From UBA5336 sp964506685 (GTDB taxonomy: Bacteria > Pseudomonadota > Alphaproteobacteria > Caulobacterales > Hyphomonadaceae), in the NCBI GenBank assembly GCA_964506685.1, contig CAZDMQ010000011.1, positions 1-60,678 of the forward strand: a DNA stretch of 60,678 bases. Direction: 5' to 3'. Positions 44,631 through 54,318 of this stretch are shown here, piece after piece (the first letter of the stretch is position 1; each line of letters starts with the position of its first letter). The notes beneath the pieces were generated by a model. That model did no database searches, was not told the DNA's origin, and saw only the letters and a list, made by a program, of their open reading frames with translations. A program made the position numbers and the translations under genes.

Positions 44631-45620
44631 TCAATGGCGCGGGGAGATCGCATCGCTGGCGGCTAGCGTCGGGGCCACCGATTTCAGCGCCTTGCGTGCG
44701 ACGAGATCGACGCTTTCGGCATAGACCGATGTCTCGTCGCTGCCGAGCGGGCCGACCACGACATTGCCGACGCGCCATTCGAAGGCGCCGCCGTCCCGTG
44801 CCGAAACGGTCCATCCGGCGCCGATCCGGGGGTAGTAGATTTCGCCCGGACGCATTTCCCGGTCCCGGAACAGGGTGCCATTGGCGCCGCGGACCTCGAT
44901 CCAGCCTTCGCGAACCGCGACCAGCGTGAGCGGGATCGCCGTGTAATCGCCCTGCATGGCGGCGGCGGCGCTGTCGAAGGGGGGCAGTTCGGTGCGCGGG
45001 GCGGTCTCACCCGATGCCATTGTCGGTGCGCCGGGCGCTGCGTCCCGTCCGCCGACCAGGAAGGCAGCGGCGAGGCAGAGCAGTGCGCCGGCGGCGATCG
45101 AGGCCGTCATGGCCAGACGAGACTGCCGCAGCGGGGATGGCGCGTTGCGGGACGGGCTGATTTCGGCCCGCGACACCGCCGCGTCGAGATCGGCGCTTTC
45201 CTCACGATAGATGGCGAGCACGTCATCGGCAGGCAGGTGCAGGGCCCGGGCATAGGTCCGGATACGCGGCGCCCGGAAACCCCGCGGCATCGCACCGATG
45301 TCCATCGTCTCGATGGCCGTGATGATCGTGCGGTCGAACTTCAGCTGCGCGGCAATGTCTTCGACCGAATGTCCATGGGCCTGCCGAACGGCCTGCAACA
45401 GCTCCCCGATCGGGACTGTCCGGTCGCCCCGGACCCTGTTCTGAAGCAAGCGTGCCGCGCGCTCGGATGGTGAAAGACGGGGCCAGTCTGCACCAAGCGG
45501 GCCGAAATCGGGCGAGACGTCCTGCGGGTCCGGCGAAGCGGAGGCCGCATGGTCCGGACCGCTGTCGCTGTCGGACCTCGGAAATTCGACGACATTATCG
45601 GATGATTTCGGCTGCGCCAT
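44631..45620 (-). CDS. rodZ: RodZ-like HTH membrane protein
   Basis: 329 residues: an N-terminal cytoplasmic HTH of the HTH_25 type (IGELLQAVRQAHGHSVEDIAAQLKFDRTIITAIETMD), one transmembrane helix (MTASIAAGALLCLAAAFLVGG, about residues 178-198) and a C-terminal DUF4115-like domain (ALTLVAVREGWIEVRGANG). In E. coli RodZ tethers MreB to the membrane and maintains rod shape. Assignment rests on architecture and the ispG neighbour. Confidence 0.83.
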   Translation of the reverse strand: MAQPKSSDNVVEFPRSDSDSGPDHAASASPDPQDVSPDFGPLGADWPRLSPSERAARLLQNRVRGDRTVPIGELLQAVRQAHGHSVEDIAAQLKFDRTIITAIETMDIGAMPRGFRAPRIRTYARALHLPADDVLAIYREESADLDAAVSRAEISPSRNAPSPLRQSRLAMTASIAAGALLCLAAAFLVGGRDAAPGAPTMASGETAPRTELPPFDSAAAAMQGDYTAIPLTLVAVREGWIEVRGANGTLFRDREMRPGEIYYPRIGAGWTVSARDGGAFEWRVGNVVVGPLGSDETSVYAESVDLVARKALKSVAPTLAASDAISPRH

Positions 45621-45714
45621 GGGAACTCGATCTCGCTCGAATACTATAATCGGAACGCTACACACAACTCCACCGAAGCCCAGCGCTTGTTCCTAGACGC
45701 GCCGCGCCGACTTT

Positions 45715-47976
45715 TCAATGGAACCCTTGATGTCCCAGACTGTCGCGAAACATGGCTAATACTTCCTTACGGAGATCGCCCGTTCCTGCTTCGAGAAGTG
45801 TGCAAAGTGCGTGCCGGATATCGCCGATATTGGCCGAGCGGATGGCATGTTTCACCGGCGCGATGGAGGACGCCGGCATGGAGAGCTGGCGGAAACCGAG
45901 CGCGAGAAGGCACAGGGCATTCTCCGGACGGCCCGTCGCTTCGCCACAGATCGAGGTCGGAATCCCGAGTGCCTCGCAGGTCTCCGATACCTGTTTCAGG
46001 AACCGCATGGCGGGTGTGGACAGCAGGTCGTACCGTTCCGCGACTTTCGGGGTCATCCTGTCGGCAGCGAAGAAGAACTGCATCAGGTCATTGGTGCCGA
46101 TCGAGATGAAGTCCACTTCATTGCGGACCTCCTGCAGTGAGAAGGCGAAGGACGGAGTTTCGAGCATGGCGCCGATCTTCAATTCGCTGGGCCCCGCATG
46201 GCCGCGCGACCGGCTCCACTCGAGTTCCTGCAGCAGCAGGGCCTTGGCCTCGAAGTACTCTTCCGGAATGGTGATCATCGGGAACATGACGGTAAGGGGC
46301 TTTCCTGCCGAAGCGCGGACGAGTGCCCGCAACTGACGGCGAAAGAACCCCCGCGCATCGAGCGCAAAACGGATCGAGCGCCAGCCGAGCGCGGGGTTTT
46401 CCTCCCGTGCCTGGTTGAGGTTCGGCAGCATCTTGTCACCGCCAAGATCTACCGTGCGGAATATCACCGGCTTGCCGCCTGCGCGGGCATAGGCATCGCG
46501 GTAGAATTTTTCCTGTTCGCCAAGCCGCGGCATCGATTCGGCGACCAGGAACTGGAACTCCGTGCGGAACAGCCCCACCCCATCGGCACCGGTCCGCTCG
46601 AGATGGTCGAGATCGAGCTGCAGGCCGGCGTTCAGCATCAGGCGGGCGGTGACGCCGTCGAGGCTGCGGGCCGGTTCATTGCGCAGGGCAGCGTAGCGCT
46701 CCTCCCGCTCGCTGGAGAGCGCGATCCGCGTCCGGTAGGCGCTGCTGACCGCCTCGTCCGGCCGGATGTGCAGCACTCCGTCCTCGGCATCGACAATGAC
46801 CGGGTCGCCCGGCTCGAGGGCGGTGGTCAGGTTGGCCAGCCCCCCCAGGGTCGGAATACCCATGGCGCGCGCGACGATGGCTGCATGGGAGGATACCGAG
46901 GCTTCCTCGATGACGATCGCCTTGAGCCCCGTCTCCCGGTACTCGAGCAGGTCGGCCGGACCAAGGCGCCTGGCGACAAGCACGACATCGCCCTGGGCAA
47001 TCTCGGCCTTGAGCGCGCCATCGCCATTGAGGATGCGAAGGAGGCGGTTGTCGAGATCCTCGAGATCATACAGCCGTTCGCGCAGATAGGGGTCGGTTGC
47101 GGCTTCCAGGCGGGCACGGTGTTCGCGCCGCGCCCGGTCGATCGCCGCCTCGGCCGTCAGCCCGCCATCCACCGCATCCATCAGACGCTCGGTCCAGGCG
47201 GGATCATGCGCCAGCAACCGGTAGGTCTCCAGCACGTCCCGGGGTTCTCCCATGAGGGCGCCGGCGTCGATCGTGACCATGGAGTCGACATTCAGTCGCA
47301 GCGTGCGAAGCGCCTGGTCGAGACGCGCAATCTCCCGTGCCTGATCCTCGGCAAAGAATTTCGCGGCCGGAACCTCGGGATCGTGGAAGCGCACCTCGCC
47401 AAACCCGATACCGCCACACAGGATTCTCCCGTCGAGTTGGGCCGACCGCCGCCCGCGCGGCGAGAAGGACTCGCCGGCCTCGTCGGTGACATCCACGGCA
47501 AATTCCGCCAGCACCATGGCCAGGGTCTGCAGGGTCTCGATCTCGTCCTCGCCATAGATCCGGGCCGTCCGGTTCTGCACGGTCAGCACGCCGATGACGC
47601 GCCCGCCACGAAGGATCGGCACACCGAGAAAGGCGAGATAGGGGTCCTCGCCGGTCTCGGGCCGGTAGGAGAAGGCCGGATGGCGCGGCGCATCCTGAAT
47701 GGCCAGCGGCCGCGCCGTTTCCGCAATCTGGCCGACCAGCCCCTCATCCATGGAAAGCCGGGTCGAGAACACGGCCTCCCGACGCAGACCCTCCGTCGCA
47801 ACCAGCTCCAACTCGTCGCTGCGGGTCCGGAGATAGATGGAGCAGACATCGGCCACCATGGTCCCGGCAACAAGCTGGACAATCTTGTCCAGTCGGTCAC
47901 GCGTATCATGACCGGCCGCCATCATTTCGCGGAGCCGGTTCATCAGGAGCCTGGGGGCAGAGAAGGTGTGGGCCAT
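45715..47976 (-). CDS. ptsP: Phosphoenolpyruvate-protein phosphotransferase PtsP (EI-Ntr)
   Basis: 753 residues: a GAF domain (about 20-160), then the PEP-utilising enzyme. The phospho-His is in SVSSHAAIVARAMGIPTLGG; the PEP domain has GVGLFRTEFQFLVAE, RTVDLGGDKMLP, ALGWRSIRFALD and FISIGTNDLMQFFFAADR with SICGEATGRPENAL. It phosphorylates NPr in the nitrogen PTS that regulates metabolism and stress in alphaproteobacteria. Start at 47976 (MAHTFSAPRLL). It lies next to lysC. Confidence 0.95.
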   Translation of the reverse strand: MAHTFSAPRLLMNRLREMMAAGHDTRDRLDKIVQLVAGTMVADVCSIYLRTRSDELELVATEGLRREAVFSTRLSMDEGLVGQIAETARPLAIQDAPRHPAFSYRPETGEDPYLAFLGVPILRGGRVIGVLTVQNRTARIYGEDEIETLQTLAMVLAEFAVDVTDEAGESFSPRGRRSAQLDGRILCGGIGFGEVRFHDPEVPAAKFFAEDQAREIARLDQALRTLRLNVDSMVTIDAGALMGEPRDVLETYRLLAHDPAWTERLMDAVDGGLTAEAAIDRARREHRARLEAATDPYLRERLYDLEDLDNRLLRILNGDGALKAEIAQGDVVLVARRLGPADLLEYRETGLKAIVIEEASVSSHAAIVARAMGIPTLGGLANLTTALEPGDPVIVDAEDGVLHIRPDEAVSSAYRTRIALSSEREERYAALRNEPARSLDGVTARLMLNAGLQLDLDHLERTGADGVGLFRTEFQFLVAESMPRLGEQEKFYRDAYARAGGKPVIFRTVDLGGDKMLPNLNQAREENPALGWRSIRFALDARGFFRRQLRALVRASAGKPLTVMFPMITIPEEYFEAKALLLQELEWSRSRGHAGPSELKIGAMLETPSFAFSLQEVRNEVDFISIGTNDLMQFFFAADRMTPKVAERYDLLSTPAMRFLKQVSETCEALGIPTSICGEATGRPENALCLLALGFRQLSMPASSIAPVKHAIRSANIGDIRHALCTLLEAGTGDLRKEVLAMFRDSLGHQGFH

Positions 47977-48000
47977 GTCCGGCAACTGTCGGGGATCGAC

Positions 48001-49248
48001 TTACGCGGCGTCAAGTCCGAAGGCGGAATGAAGCGCGCGGACGGCGAGTTCGGTATACGCCGCCTCAATGAGTACGGAGATCTTGATCTCCGACGTCGAA
48101 ATCACGTCGATGTTGATCCCCCGCTCATAGAGCGCCCGGAACATGGTTTCGGCAACGCCGGTATGGCTTTTCATGCCTACCCCGATGATCGAGACCTTGG
48201 CAACGTCCTTGTTCACTTCGAGCCGCTCATAGCCGATATCGCCCTTGTGGGCGGCGAGCGCGTCATAGGCGATGGCGCTGTCACGGTCGGTGCAGGTGAA
48301 CACCATGTTGGCCTGTCCCCCGCCGCGGGCATTTGCCTGCACGATCATGTCGACATTCACACCTTCTGCGGCCAGGAGCGAGAAGATCCTTGCCGAAACG
48401 CCCGGCTTGTCGACAACGCCGAACAGCGTGACCTTGGCCTCGTCCCGCGAGTAGGCAACACCGCTCACGACCTGTTTTTCCACGATTTCATCCTCCGAAC
48501 AGACCAGGGTGCCTGGATTGGGGTCATCTGCGCCGACAAAGCTGGACAGCACGCGGACAGGGACATTGTGGTTCATGGCAAGCTCGACCGACCGGGTCTG
48601 CAGGACCTTGGCGCCAAGCGAGGCCATTTCGAGCATTTCCTCATAGGAGATCCGGTCAAGCCGGCGCGCCCGCGGCACGATCCGCGGATCGGTCGTGTAG
48701 ACCCCGTCGACATCGGTGTAGATGTCGCAGCGCGCGGCACCGAGGGCGGCAGCCACGGCCACGGCGCTGGTGTCGGACCCGCCACGACCGAGCGTGGCCA
48801 CACGGCCGCCATCGGTCACCCCCTGGAAGCCGGCGACAACCGCGACTTCGCCGGCCGCAACGCACCGTGGCAGGGCCTCGCCCTCGAAGCCGAGAATCCT
48901 CGCCCGCGAATGGCTGCCATCGGTCTTGAGCGCCAGTTGCCAGCCCAGCCAGCTGCGCGCGGCTATGCCTCGCTTCCTGAGGGCCAGCGCCAGAAGGCCA
49001 CTGGTCACCTGCTCACCCGAGGAGACCACGACATCATACTCGTCATCGAAGGCCTCAGGTTTCAGCTTGTCTTCTGCCGCACCGCGCGCGAGCTCGACGA
49101 GCCGGTTGGTTTCACCCGCCATGGCGGACACCACGACGGCCATGCGCTCGCCGGTTGCGGCGCGGGCGGCGACAAGATCGGCCACATGGTCGATGCGTTC
49201 CAGCGAGGCGACGGACGTGCCGCCGAATTTGAGGACCTTGGGTACCAT
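48001..49248 (-). CDS. lysC: Aspartate kinase
   Basis: Aspartokinase, 415 residues, the first step of the Lys/Thr/Met family and DAP. N-terminal KFGGTSVASLERIDHVADLV; VVVSSGEQVTSGLLALAL; TLGRGGSDTSAVAVAAALGAARCDIYTDVDGVYTTDP. Two ACT domains (about 270-410) bind feedback inhibitors. The start MVPKVLKF at 49248 is preferred over 49272. It is transcribed before ptsP and divergent from ubiG. Confidence 0.95.
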   Translation of the reverse strand: MVPKVLKFGGTSVASLERIDHVADLVAARAATGERMAVVVSAMAGETNRLVELARGAAEDKLKPEAFDDEYDVVVSSGEQVTSGLLALALRKRGIAARSWLGWQLALKTDGSHSRARILGFEGEALPRCVAAGEVAVVAGFQGVTDGGRVATLGRGGSDTSAVAVAAALGAARCDIYTDVDGVYTTDPRIVPRARRLDRISYEEMLEMASLGAKVLQTRSVELAMNHNVPVRVLSSFVGADDPNPGTLVCSEDEIVEKQVVSGVAYSRDEAKVTLFGVVDKPGVSARIFSLLAAEGVNVDMIVQANARGGGQANMVFTCTDRDSAIAYDALAAHKGDIGYERLEVNKDVAKVSIIGVGMKSHTGVAETMFRALYERGINIDVISTSEIKISVLIEAAYTELAVRALHSAFGLDAA

Positions 49249-49338
49249 TGCCTCCACTCTCAACAGGCCCATCTAGCGGGCAGTGACCGTCCTCTTTAGG
49301 CGGCGGGCCGGTTGCAGGCAAACAGGAAGCGTCAACTC

Positions 49339-50112
49339 ATGGGCAAGACCCTCAATGCAAGCCGGGAAGTCCCGCAAACCCCGAGCATCGATGCCTCGGA
49401 AATCGCCAAGTTTACCGCCATGGCGTCGGATTGGTGGGATCCGCGGGGAAAATTCCGTCCCCTGCACAAGTTCAATCCCGTGCGGCTCGGCTTCATCCGC
49501 GACACGCTGGTGGCCCACTTCGCCCGCGATGCAACGGCACGGCGCCCCCTCGATGGCCTTCGCCTGCTGGATATCGGCTGCGGCGGCGGGCTTGTCAGCG
49601 AGCCGATGGCCCGTCTCGGCGCGCAGGTCACTGGCGTCGATGCCGGTGAGGCCAACATCAAGGCCGCAACCGTGCATGCCGGTGCCGCCGGGCTTGCAAT
49701 CGACTACCGTATCGGCACGGCAGAAGGGCTGCTGGCTGCCGGTGAGGCGCCGTTCGACGTGGTTCTCAACCTCGAAGTGGTCGAGCATGTTGCCGATCCC
49801 GCTGCCTTCCTGACCGATTGCGCCGCCCTTGTGGCGCCCGGGGGCGTGATGATCGTCGCCACCATCAACCGCACAGCCAAGGCCTTTGCCCTGGCCATCG
49901 TCGGCGCCGAATATGTCCTCGGCTGGCTGCCGCGCGGTACCCATGACTTCGGCAAGTTCCTCACCCCGGCCGAGATCGCGACCGCCCTCGATGCTGCCGG
50001 GCTCGAGACGCGTCCGCCGCAGGGGGTGAGCTACACTCCGCTCGGCGATGCCTGGTCGCTCTCGAATGATGAGAAAGTGAATTACATGATGGTAGCGACA
50101 CGGACCAACTGA
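49339..50112 (+). CDS. ubiG: Ubiquinone biosynthesis O-methyltransferase UbiG
   Basis: 257 residues. Bifunctional SAM-dependent O-methyltransferase that acts twice in ubiquinone synthesis. FTAMASDWWDPRGKFRPLHKFNPVRLGFI is the UbiG N-terminal signature; motif I is LLDIGCGGGLVSEPMARLG, then LEVVEHVADP and GTHDFGKFLTPAEI. AGGAAG upstream of the ATG, with a long spacer. Divergent from lysC. Confidence 0.96.
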   Translation: MGKTLNASREVPQTPSIDASEIAKFTAMASDWWDPRGKFRPLHKFNPVRLGFIRDTLVAHFARDATARRPLDGLRLLDIGCGGGLVSEPMARLGAQVTGVDAGEANIKAATVHAGAAGLAIDYRIGTAEGLLAAGEAPFDVVLNLEVVEHVADPAAFLTDCAALVAPGGVMIVATINRTAKAFALAIVGAEYVLGWLPRGTHDFGKFLTPAEIATALDAAGLETRPPQGVSYTPLGDAWSLSNDEKVNYMMVATRTN

Positions 50113-50129
50113 CAGGTTACAAGCCTGTC

Positions 50130-50741
50130 ATGATGAGTTTCGTAACACCGCTGGACATATTGGATTTCTGGATTGGTCCGGCGCGTGAGGATGCAGCCGA
50201 AGCCGGCATGCGCGTGGCGCTCTGGTTCCAGGCATCGGACGCCACAGACCAGGACGTGACCCGCCGGTTCCTGCCCACGCTCGCGGCATTGGAAGCGGGT
50301 CTGGCCGAAGAGTGGGCGCAGCGCGGACCGCGTGCCCGGCTGGCGGCAATCATCGGCCTCGACCAGTTCAGCCGCAACATCCATCGCGGCCGCCCCGAAG
50401 CGTTCGGCAATGACCGGCTGGCGCGCCTGCTGACTCTCGAGGGGCTGGCGAAGGGAGACCATCGCGGCCTGATGGAAGTCGAACAGGTCTTCTTCTACCT
50501 GCCGCTGGAGCATTCCGAAGACCCCCGCGACCAGGCCGACAGCGTAGCGCTGTTCGAACAGCTTGCCCGGACCGCACGCGCCGAGTTCCGGACCTTTGCC
50601 GAAACAACGCTTGACCATGCCCGCCAGCATCGCGACGTGATCACCCGGTTTGGCCGGTTTCCCCATCGCAACGCGGTTCTCAACCGGACCAGCACGGCAG
50701 AGGAGGTGGCCTATCTTGCCCAGCCGGGCGCCGGGTTCTGA
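50130..50741 (+). CDS. DUF924 family protein
   Basis: 203 residues, all-helical DUF924 protein: ILDFWIGPAREDAAEAGMRVALWFQA, IIGLDQFSRNIHRGRPEAFGNDRLARLL and YLPLEHSEDPRDQADSVALFEQLA plus FGRFPHRNAVLNRTSTAEEVAYL. These are the family's conserved blocks. Function unknown. It begins 18 bases after ubiG and probably shares its transcript. Confidence 0.88.
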   Translation: MMSFVTPLDILDFWIGPAREDAAEAGMRVALWFQASDATDQDVTRRFLPTLAALEAGLAEEWAQRGPRARLAAIIGLDQFSRNIHRGRPEAFGNDRLARLLTLEGLAKGDHRGLMEVEQVFFYLPLEHSEDPRDQADSVALFEQLARTARAEFRTFAETTLDHARQHRDVITRFGRFPHRNAVLNRTSTAEEVAYLAQPGAGF

Positions 50742-50942
50742 GGGCCGGCCGACGGGGCTCGATCAGGCCGTACAGGGCATTCGAGAGAAACTCCCGTCAA
50801 GGCAATCCACGTTGAGCGCATCCGGGTTGTTTCAGGCCGAGCCCGCCCCCCACAGCGGGGTCTGGGCCAGCCTTGTCCGGGAAGGACCCGCAGGCCGAAG
50901 TCCAGGCCCCCATCCCGATGCCGCTCGCCAGTGTCGCCGCCG

Positions 50943-52547
50943 TCAGGCCTCGCTGAGTTCGCGCGCCAGCCGCTGGATGGCTCCATAATCGAGCTTGCCG
51001 GTGCCGAGCACCGGGATCGCATCGACGTGGTAGATCCGGCGCGGAATGGCGAGTTCGGACACGCCGTGATTCTGCGCCCAGGCGAGGATGTCGGCGCGGT
51101 TCGTGTCGGGGCATTCCGACAGCAGCACCACCTGTTCGCCCTTGCGCGGATCGGGCAGTGAGGCGGCGGCATGCAGATGGTCAGGCCAGATTGCACTGGC
51201 GCAGTTCTCGACCACCGCCAGCGAGACCATCTCGCCGCCGATCTTGGCGAAGCGCTTGACGCGGCCCTTGATCCGGATCGCCCCCTCGCGATCGATCGAG
51301 ACGATGTCGCCGGTATCGTGCCAGCCGCCTTCAGGCGGTTCGATCACGCCCGGATTGGTGGTGCGGAGATATCCCATCATGATGTTCGGGCCGCTGATCC
51401 TCAGCCGTCCGCCCTCCTCAATGCCCTCGACGGGGACCAGTTCATGGCGCATGTCGGCCATCAGCTGGCCGACCGTGCCAGGCTTGTTCCGTTCCCAGCT
51501 ATTGGCCGCCACGACGGGAGAAGCCTCGGTGGCGCCGTACCCTTCGAGGATTTCGATCTCGAACTTGCGCCGGACCAGCTGGCGGGTCTCGTCGCGTACC
51601 CGTTCGGCCCCGCAGACCGCGAGCCGGACGCTGGACAGGTCGCCTTCCGCGCCAGCCCGTGCATATTGCGAGATGAAGGTATCGGTGGCGAGCAGGATGG
51701 TCGAGCCGGTTTCCCGTATGCGTTTGGCGATCTCGCGCGGCTGAAGGGGGGTGGGATGGAAGATCGCCTTGACCCCCGCCATGAGTGGCAGGACCGCACC
51801 GACCGTCAGGCCGAAGCAATGAAAGGTCGGCAACGGATTGAACACGCTGTCCCGCGCCGGATCGAGGCCGATATGTGCGCGCACCTGTTCGACATTGGCC
51901 AGTACGTTGCGATGGGACAGCACGACACCTTTGGGATCGCCCTCGGTCCCGGACGTGAACAGGACGACACCCGGCTGGTTGTAGGCGCTCTGCCGGCGGA
52001 AAAGGGCGGGCAGGTAGGGGCCGAGCGCACCGGCCAGTTTTTCGCGCGCTCCGAGCCCGGCACGGACATCTTCCAGATAGACGATCCGCGCCGCACCCTC
52101 GAGGTCTTCGACCAGCGGTTCGAGGGCGCCGAGCTCGATGAACTTGCGGGCCGTGATGATCGTTGAGATTTCGCCGGCTTTCAGGGCCGCCTTGAGGCCC
52201 CGGGCACCGGCGGTGAAGTTCAGCATCGCCGGCACGCGGCCCTGGCAGCTCAGTGCGTAGAACGTCAGGACTGCGCCGATCCCCGTTGGCAACAGGACCC
52301 CGACATGCTCGCCCCGATGGGTGCCCTGCCGGAGGGCTGACCCAAGGGCAAAGGCGCCCTGCAGGATCGCCTGGTAGGAATAGGCCGTGCCGTCGCCATC
52401 AACCACGGCTGTCCGCTGGCGACCGAACTGCCGGGCCGCAGACAGCAGGGCAGACATCAGGTCGGTGCGGCTGGCCTTGTCACGATAGGCCAGTGGTGCG
52501 GGGGGATTCTGGGTGAGAGAAGGGGCGTGCGCGGTGTCCCGAGCCAT
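50943..52547 (-). CDS. AMP-dependent acyl-CoA synthetase / acyl-AMP ligase family
   Basis: 534 residues. The ANL signature is VVLFTSGTEGDPKGVVLSHRN; LEGYGATEASPVVAAN and GWHDTGDIVSIDREGAIRIKGRVKRFAKIGGEMVSLA are also present. The layout, including PTFHCFGLTVGAVLPLMAG, is like the acyl-ACP synthetase half of Aas (2-acylglycerophosphoethanolamine acyltransferase). The C-terminal catalytic Lys is in LGTGKLDY. The substrate is a fatty acid by inference. GGAGACTC precedes the start at 52547. Confidence 0.88.
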   Translation of the reverse strand: MARDTAHAPSLTQNPPAPLAYRDKASRTDLMSALLSAARQFGRQRTAVVDGDGTAYSYQAILQGAFALGSALRQGTHRGEHVGVLLPTGIGAVLTFYALSCQGRVPAMLNFTAGARGLKAALKAGEISTIITARKFIELGALEPLVEDLEGAARIVYLEDVRAGLGAREKLAGALGPYLPALFRRQSAYNQPGVVLFTSGTEGDPKGVVLSHRNVLANVEQVRAHIGLDPARDSVFNPLPTFHCFGLTVGAVLPLMAGVKAIFHPTPLQPREIAKRIRETGSTILLATDTFISQYARAGAEGDLSSVRLAVCGAERVRDETRQLVRRKFEIEILEGYGATEASPVVAANSWERNKPGTVGQLMADMRHELVPVEGIEEGGRLRISGPNIMMGYLRTTNPGVIEPPEGGWHDTGDIVSIDREGAIRIKGRVKRFAKIGGEMVSLAVVENCASAIWPDHLHAAASLPDPRKGEQVVLLSECPDTNRADILAWAQNHGVSELAIPRRIYHVDAIPVLGTGKLDYGAIQRLARELSEA

Positions 52548-52669
52548 GGGAGAGTCTCCACTGTTCAACCCCCAACGTACGAATCACCGGCCGTTATGCA
52601 ATATCGCGGGGGCAGGTCGGAGCAATTCCGCTCTTGAACGGAGGCGCGCACTGGGCCAATTGCCAATGC

Positions 52670-53638
52670 ATGGCTATCCTCATCGACACGAAGGCCCGCG
52701 GGGCTGGGCATCGCCACCCGGAAAAGCGCAACCGGCCCGATACCGCCATCCTGCGCAAGCCTGAATGGATCCGCGTCAGGGCGCCCACCTCGAAGGGCTA
52801 TCTGGAGACGCGCGACATCGTGAAGTCGAAGGGCCTGGTGACTGTCTGCGAGGAAGCCGGCTGTCCGAACATGGGCGAGTGCTGGGACAAGAAGCACGCG
52901 ACCATGATGATCATGGGCGAGACCTGCACACGCGCCTGCAGTTTCTGCAATGTCTCCACTGGCAAACCGCAGCCACTGGATGGCGGCGAACCGGCCCGGG
53001 TGGCCGAGGCCGTTGCCGAAATGGGGTTGCAGCATGTGGTCATCACGTCCGTCGATCGTGACGATCTCGAGGACGGCGGCGCGATGCATTTCGTTGCCAC
53101 GATCAAGGCGATCCGCAAGCGCGCCCCGGCGACCACGATCGAAATCCTCACACCGGACTTCCTGCGCAAGGATGGCTGGGAGACCCACGTCATCGATGCC
53201 CGGCCGGACGTGTTCAACCACAATCTCGAAACCGTGCCGCGCCTCTACCTCTCCATCCGTCCCGGTGCACGGTATTATCACTCCCTTCGCCTTCTCGAGA
53301 CGGTGAAGCGCCGCGACCCCGCCCAGTTCACCAAGTCCGGCCTCATGGTCGGCCTGGGCGAGAGCAAGGAGGAGATCATGCAGGTGATGGACGACATGCG
53401 GTCGGCCGGCGTCGATTTCCTCACCATCGGACAGTACCTCCAGCCGACCCGGAAGCACGCCGCAGTGGACCGCTATGTCCATCCAGAGGAATTTGCGGCC
53501 TATGAGGAAATCGCCCGGTCCAAGGGCTTCCTCATGGTCTCGGCGTCGCCGCTGACCCGGTCGAGCTACCATGCAGGCGAGGACTTCGCCCGGCTGCGGG
53601 CGGCGCGCACGGCCCGGCTCGCTGCCGGCGCTGCCTGA
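52670..53638 (+). CDS. lipA: Lipoyl synthase
   Basis: Radical SAM enzyme of 322 residues that inserts sulfur into octanoyl-lipoyl domains. The auxiliary cluster cysteines are C60, C65 and C71 (CEEAGCPNMGEC), and the radical SAM CxxxCxxC is C86, C90 and C93 (CTRACSFC). The C-terminal RSSY (LTRSSYHAGE) contains the conserved Ser ligand. The ATG at 52670 has no close Shine-Dalgarno. It is followed by the coq10-like gene 18 bases on. Its product modifies the E2 subunits that work with lipoamide dehydrogenase at 55713. Confidence 0.96.
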   Translation: MAILIDTKARGAGHRHPEKRNRPDTAILRKPEWIRVRAPTSKGYLETRDIVKSKGLVTVCEEAGCPNMGECWDKKHATMMIMGETCTRACSFCNVSTGKPQPLDGGEPARVAEAVAEMGLQHVVITSVDRDDLEDGGAMHFVATIKAIRKRAPATTIEILTPDFLRKDGWETHVIDARPDVFNHNLETVPRLYLSIRPGARYYHSLRLLETVKRRDPAQFTKSGLMVGLGESKEEIMQVMDDMRSAGVDFLTIGQYLQPTRKHAAVDRYVHPEEFAAYEEIARSKGFLMVSASPLTRSSYHAGEDFARLRAARTARLAAGAA

Positions 53639-53655
53639 GCCCCGGCGGCGCGCGC

Positions 53656-54120
53656 TTGCCTCGCTATACGACATCGCCGGTTCTGCCCTATCGCGCAGAC
53701 GACCTGTTCGAGCTCGTGGCCGATATCGGTCGTTACCCGGACTTCATAAGGTGGATCCAGTCCATGGCTGTGAGCGGGGAGCGGACCGATGCCGACGGCA
53801 TTCGCCATGCGACAGGCGAAGCCCGGATTGGCTTTCGCGGCTTTTCGGAACGCTTCACCACCCGTGTCCAGGCCGATCCTGATCGGCGTATCGTGCAGGC
53901 GTCGCTGGTGCGCGGGCCGTTTCGCAGGCTGGAGAACCTCTGGACCTTCACCCCCCTCGCGTCCGGGGAAACCCGTATCGATTTCGAGATCGACTACGCC
54001 TTCTCGAATCCCCTCCTCGCCATGCTGGCCCGTGCCAATTTTGGCCTCGCCGTGAGCCGGATCATGGACGCCTTCACCGAGGAGGCCGCCCGGCGCTACC
54101 CGCCGACTGGTCCCGGTTGA
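53656..54120 (+). CDS. Coq10/RatA-like START-domain protein
   Basis: 154 residues, polyketide cyclase/START fold. It begins at TTG as MPRYTTSPVLPYRADDLFELVADIGRYPDFI, the pattern of Coq10 and RatA. FTTRVQADPDRRIVQASLVRGPFRRL and FEIDYAFSNPLLAMLARANF complete it. Eukaryotic Coq10 binds ubiquinone and is needed for respiration; RatA was named a ribosome toxin. The Coq10 reading fits better with ubiG in the window. Follows lipA as in many alphaproteobacteria. Confidence 0.88.
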   Translation: MPRYTTSPVLPYRADDLFELVADIGRYPDFIRWIQSMAVSGERTDADGIRHATGEARIGFRGFSERFTTRVQADPDRRIVQASLVRGPFRRLENLWTFTPLASGETRIDFEIDYAFSNPLLAMLARANFGLAVSRIMDAFTEEAARRYPPTGPG

Positions 54121-54318
54121 CCAGGCTGAATGCAGCTTCTTTGTAACCCTGCGAGCGAAGACATGCAAATTTGAAGCATTCGAAAAACAACTCCGCATTA
54201 GTGCTGGGAAAACGCAAAAAGCGAAAGTAATTCTTGTAAAAAAATTAGCAAAACGACGTAGGAAAAGTATACGTAAAAACAAACCGGATGAAAGAGAAGA
54301 TGTGTTTATACCTGTTCC
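54121..54318. other. AT-rich stretch upstream of the diguanylate cyclase gene
   Basis: About 200 bases with many A/T runs (for example TTGTAAAAAAATTAG near 54234), much more AT-rich than the rest of the window. It has no gene I can support. It should hold the promoter of the following c-di-GMP synthase gene. Confidence 0.35.

Noticed and set aside
46198..49299. 1033-codon open frame on the plus strand opposite ptsP and lysC
   Set aside because: It is antisense to two clearly recognised genes, has an unnatural composition and no domain; such frames are common in GC-rich DNA.
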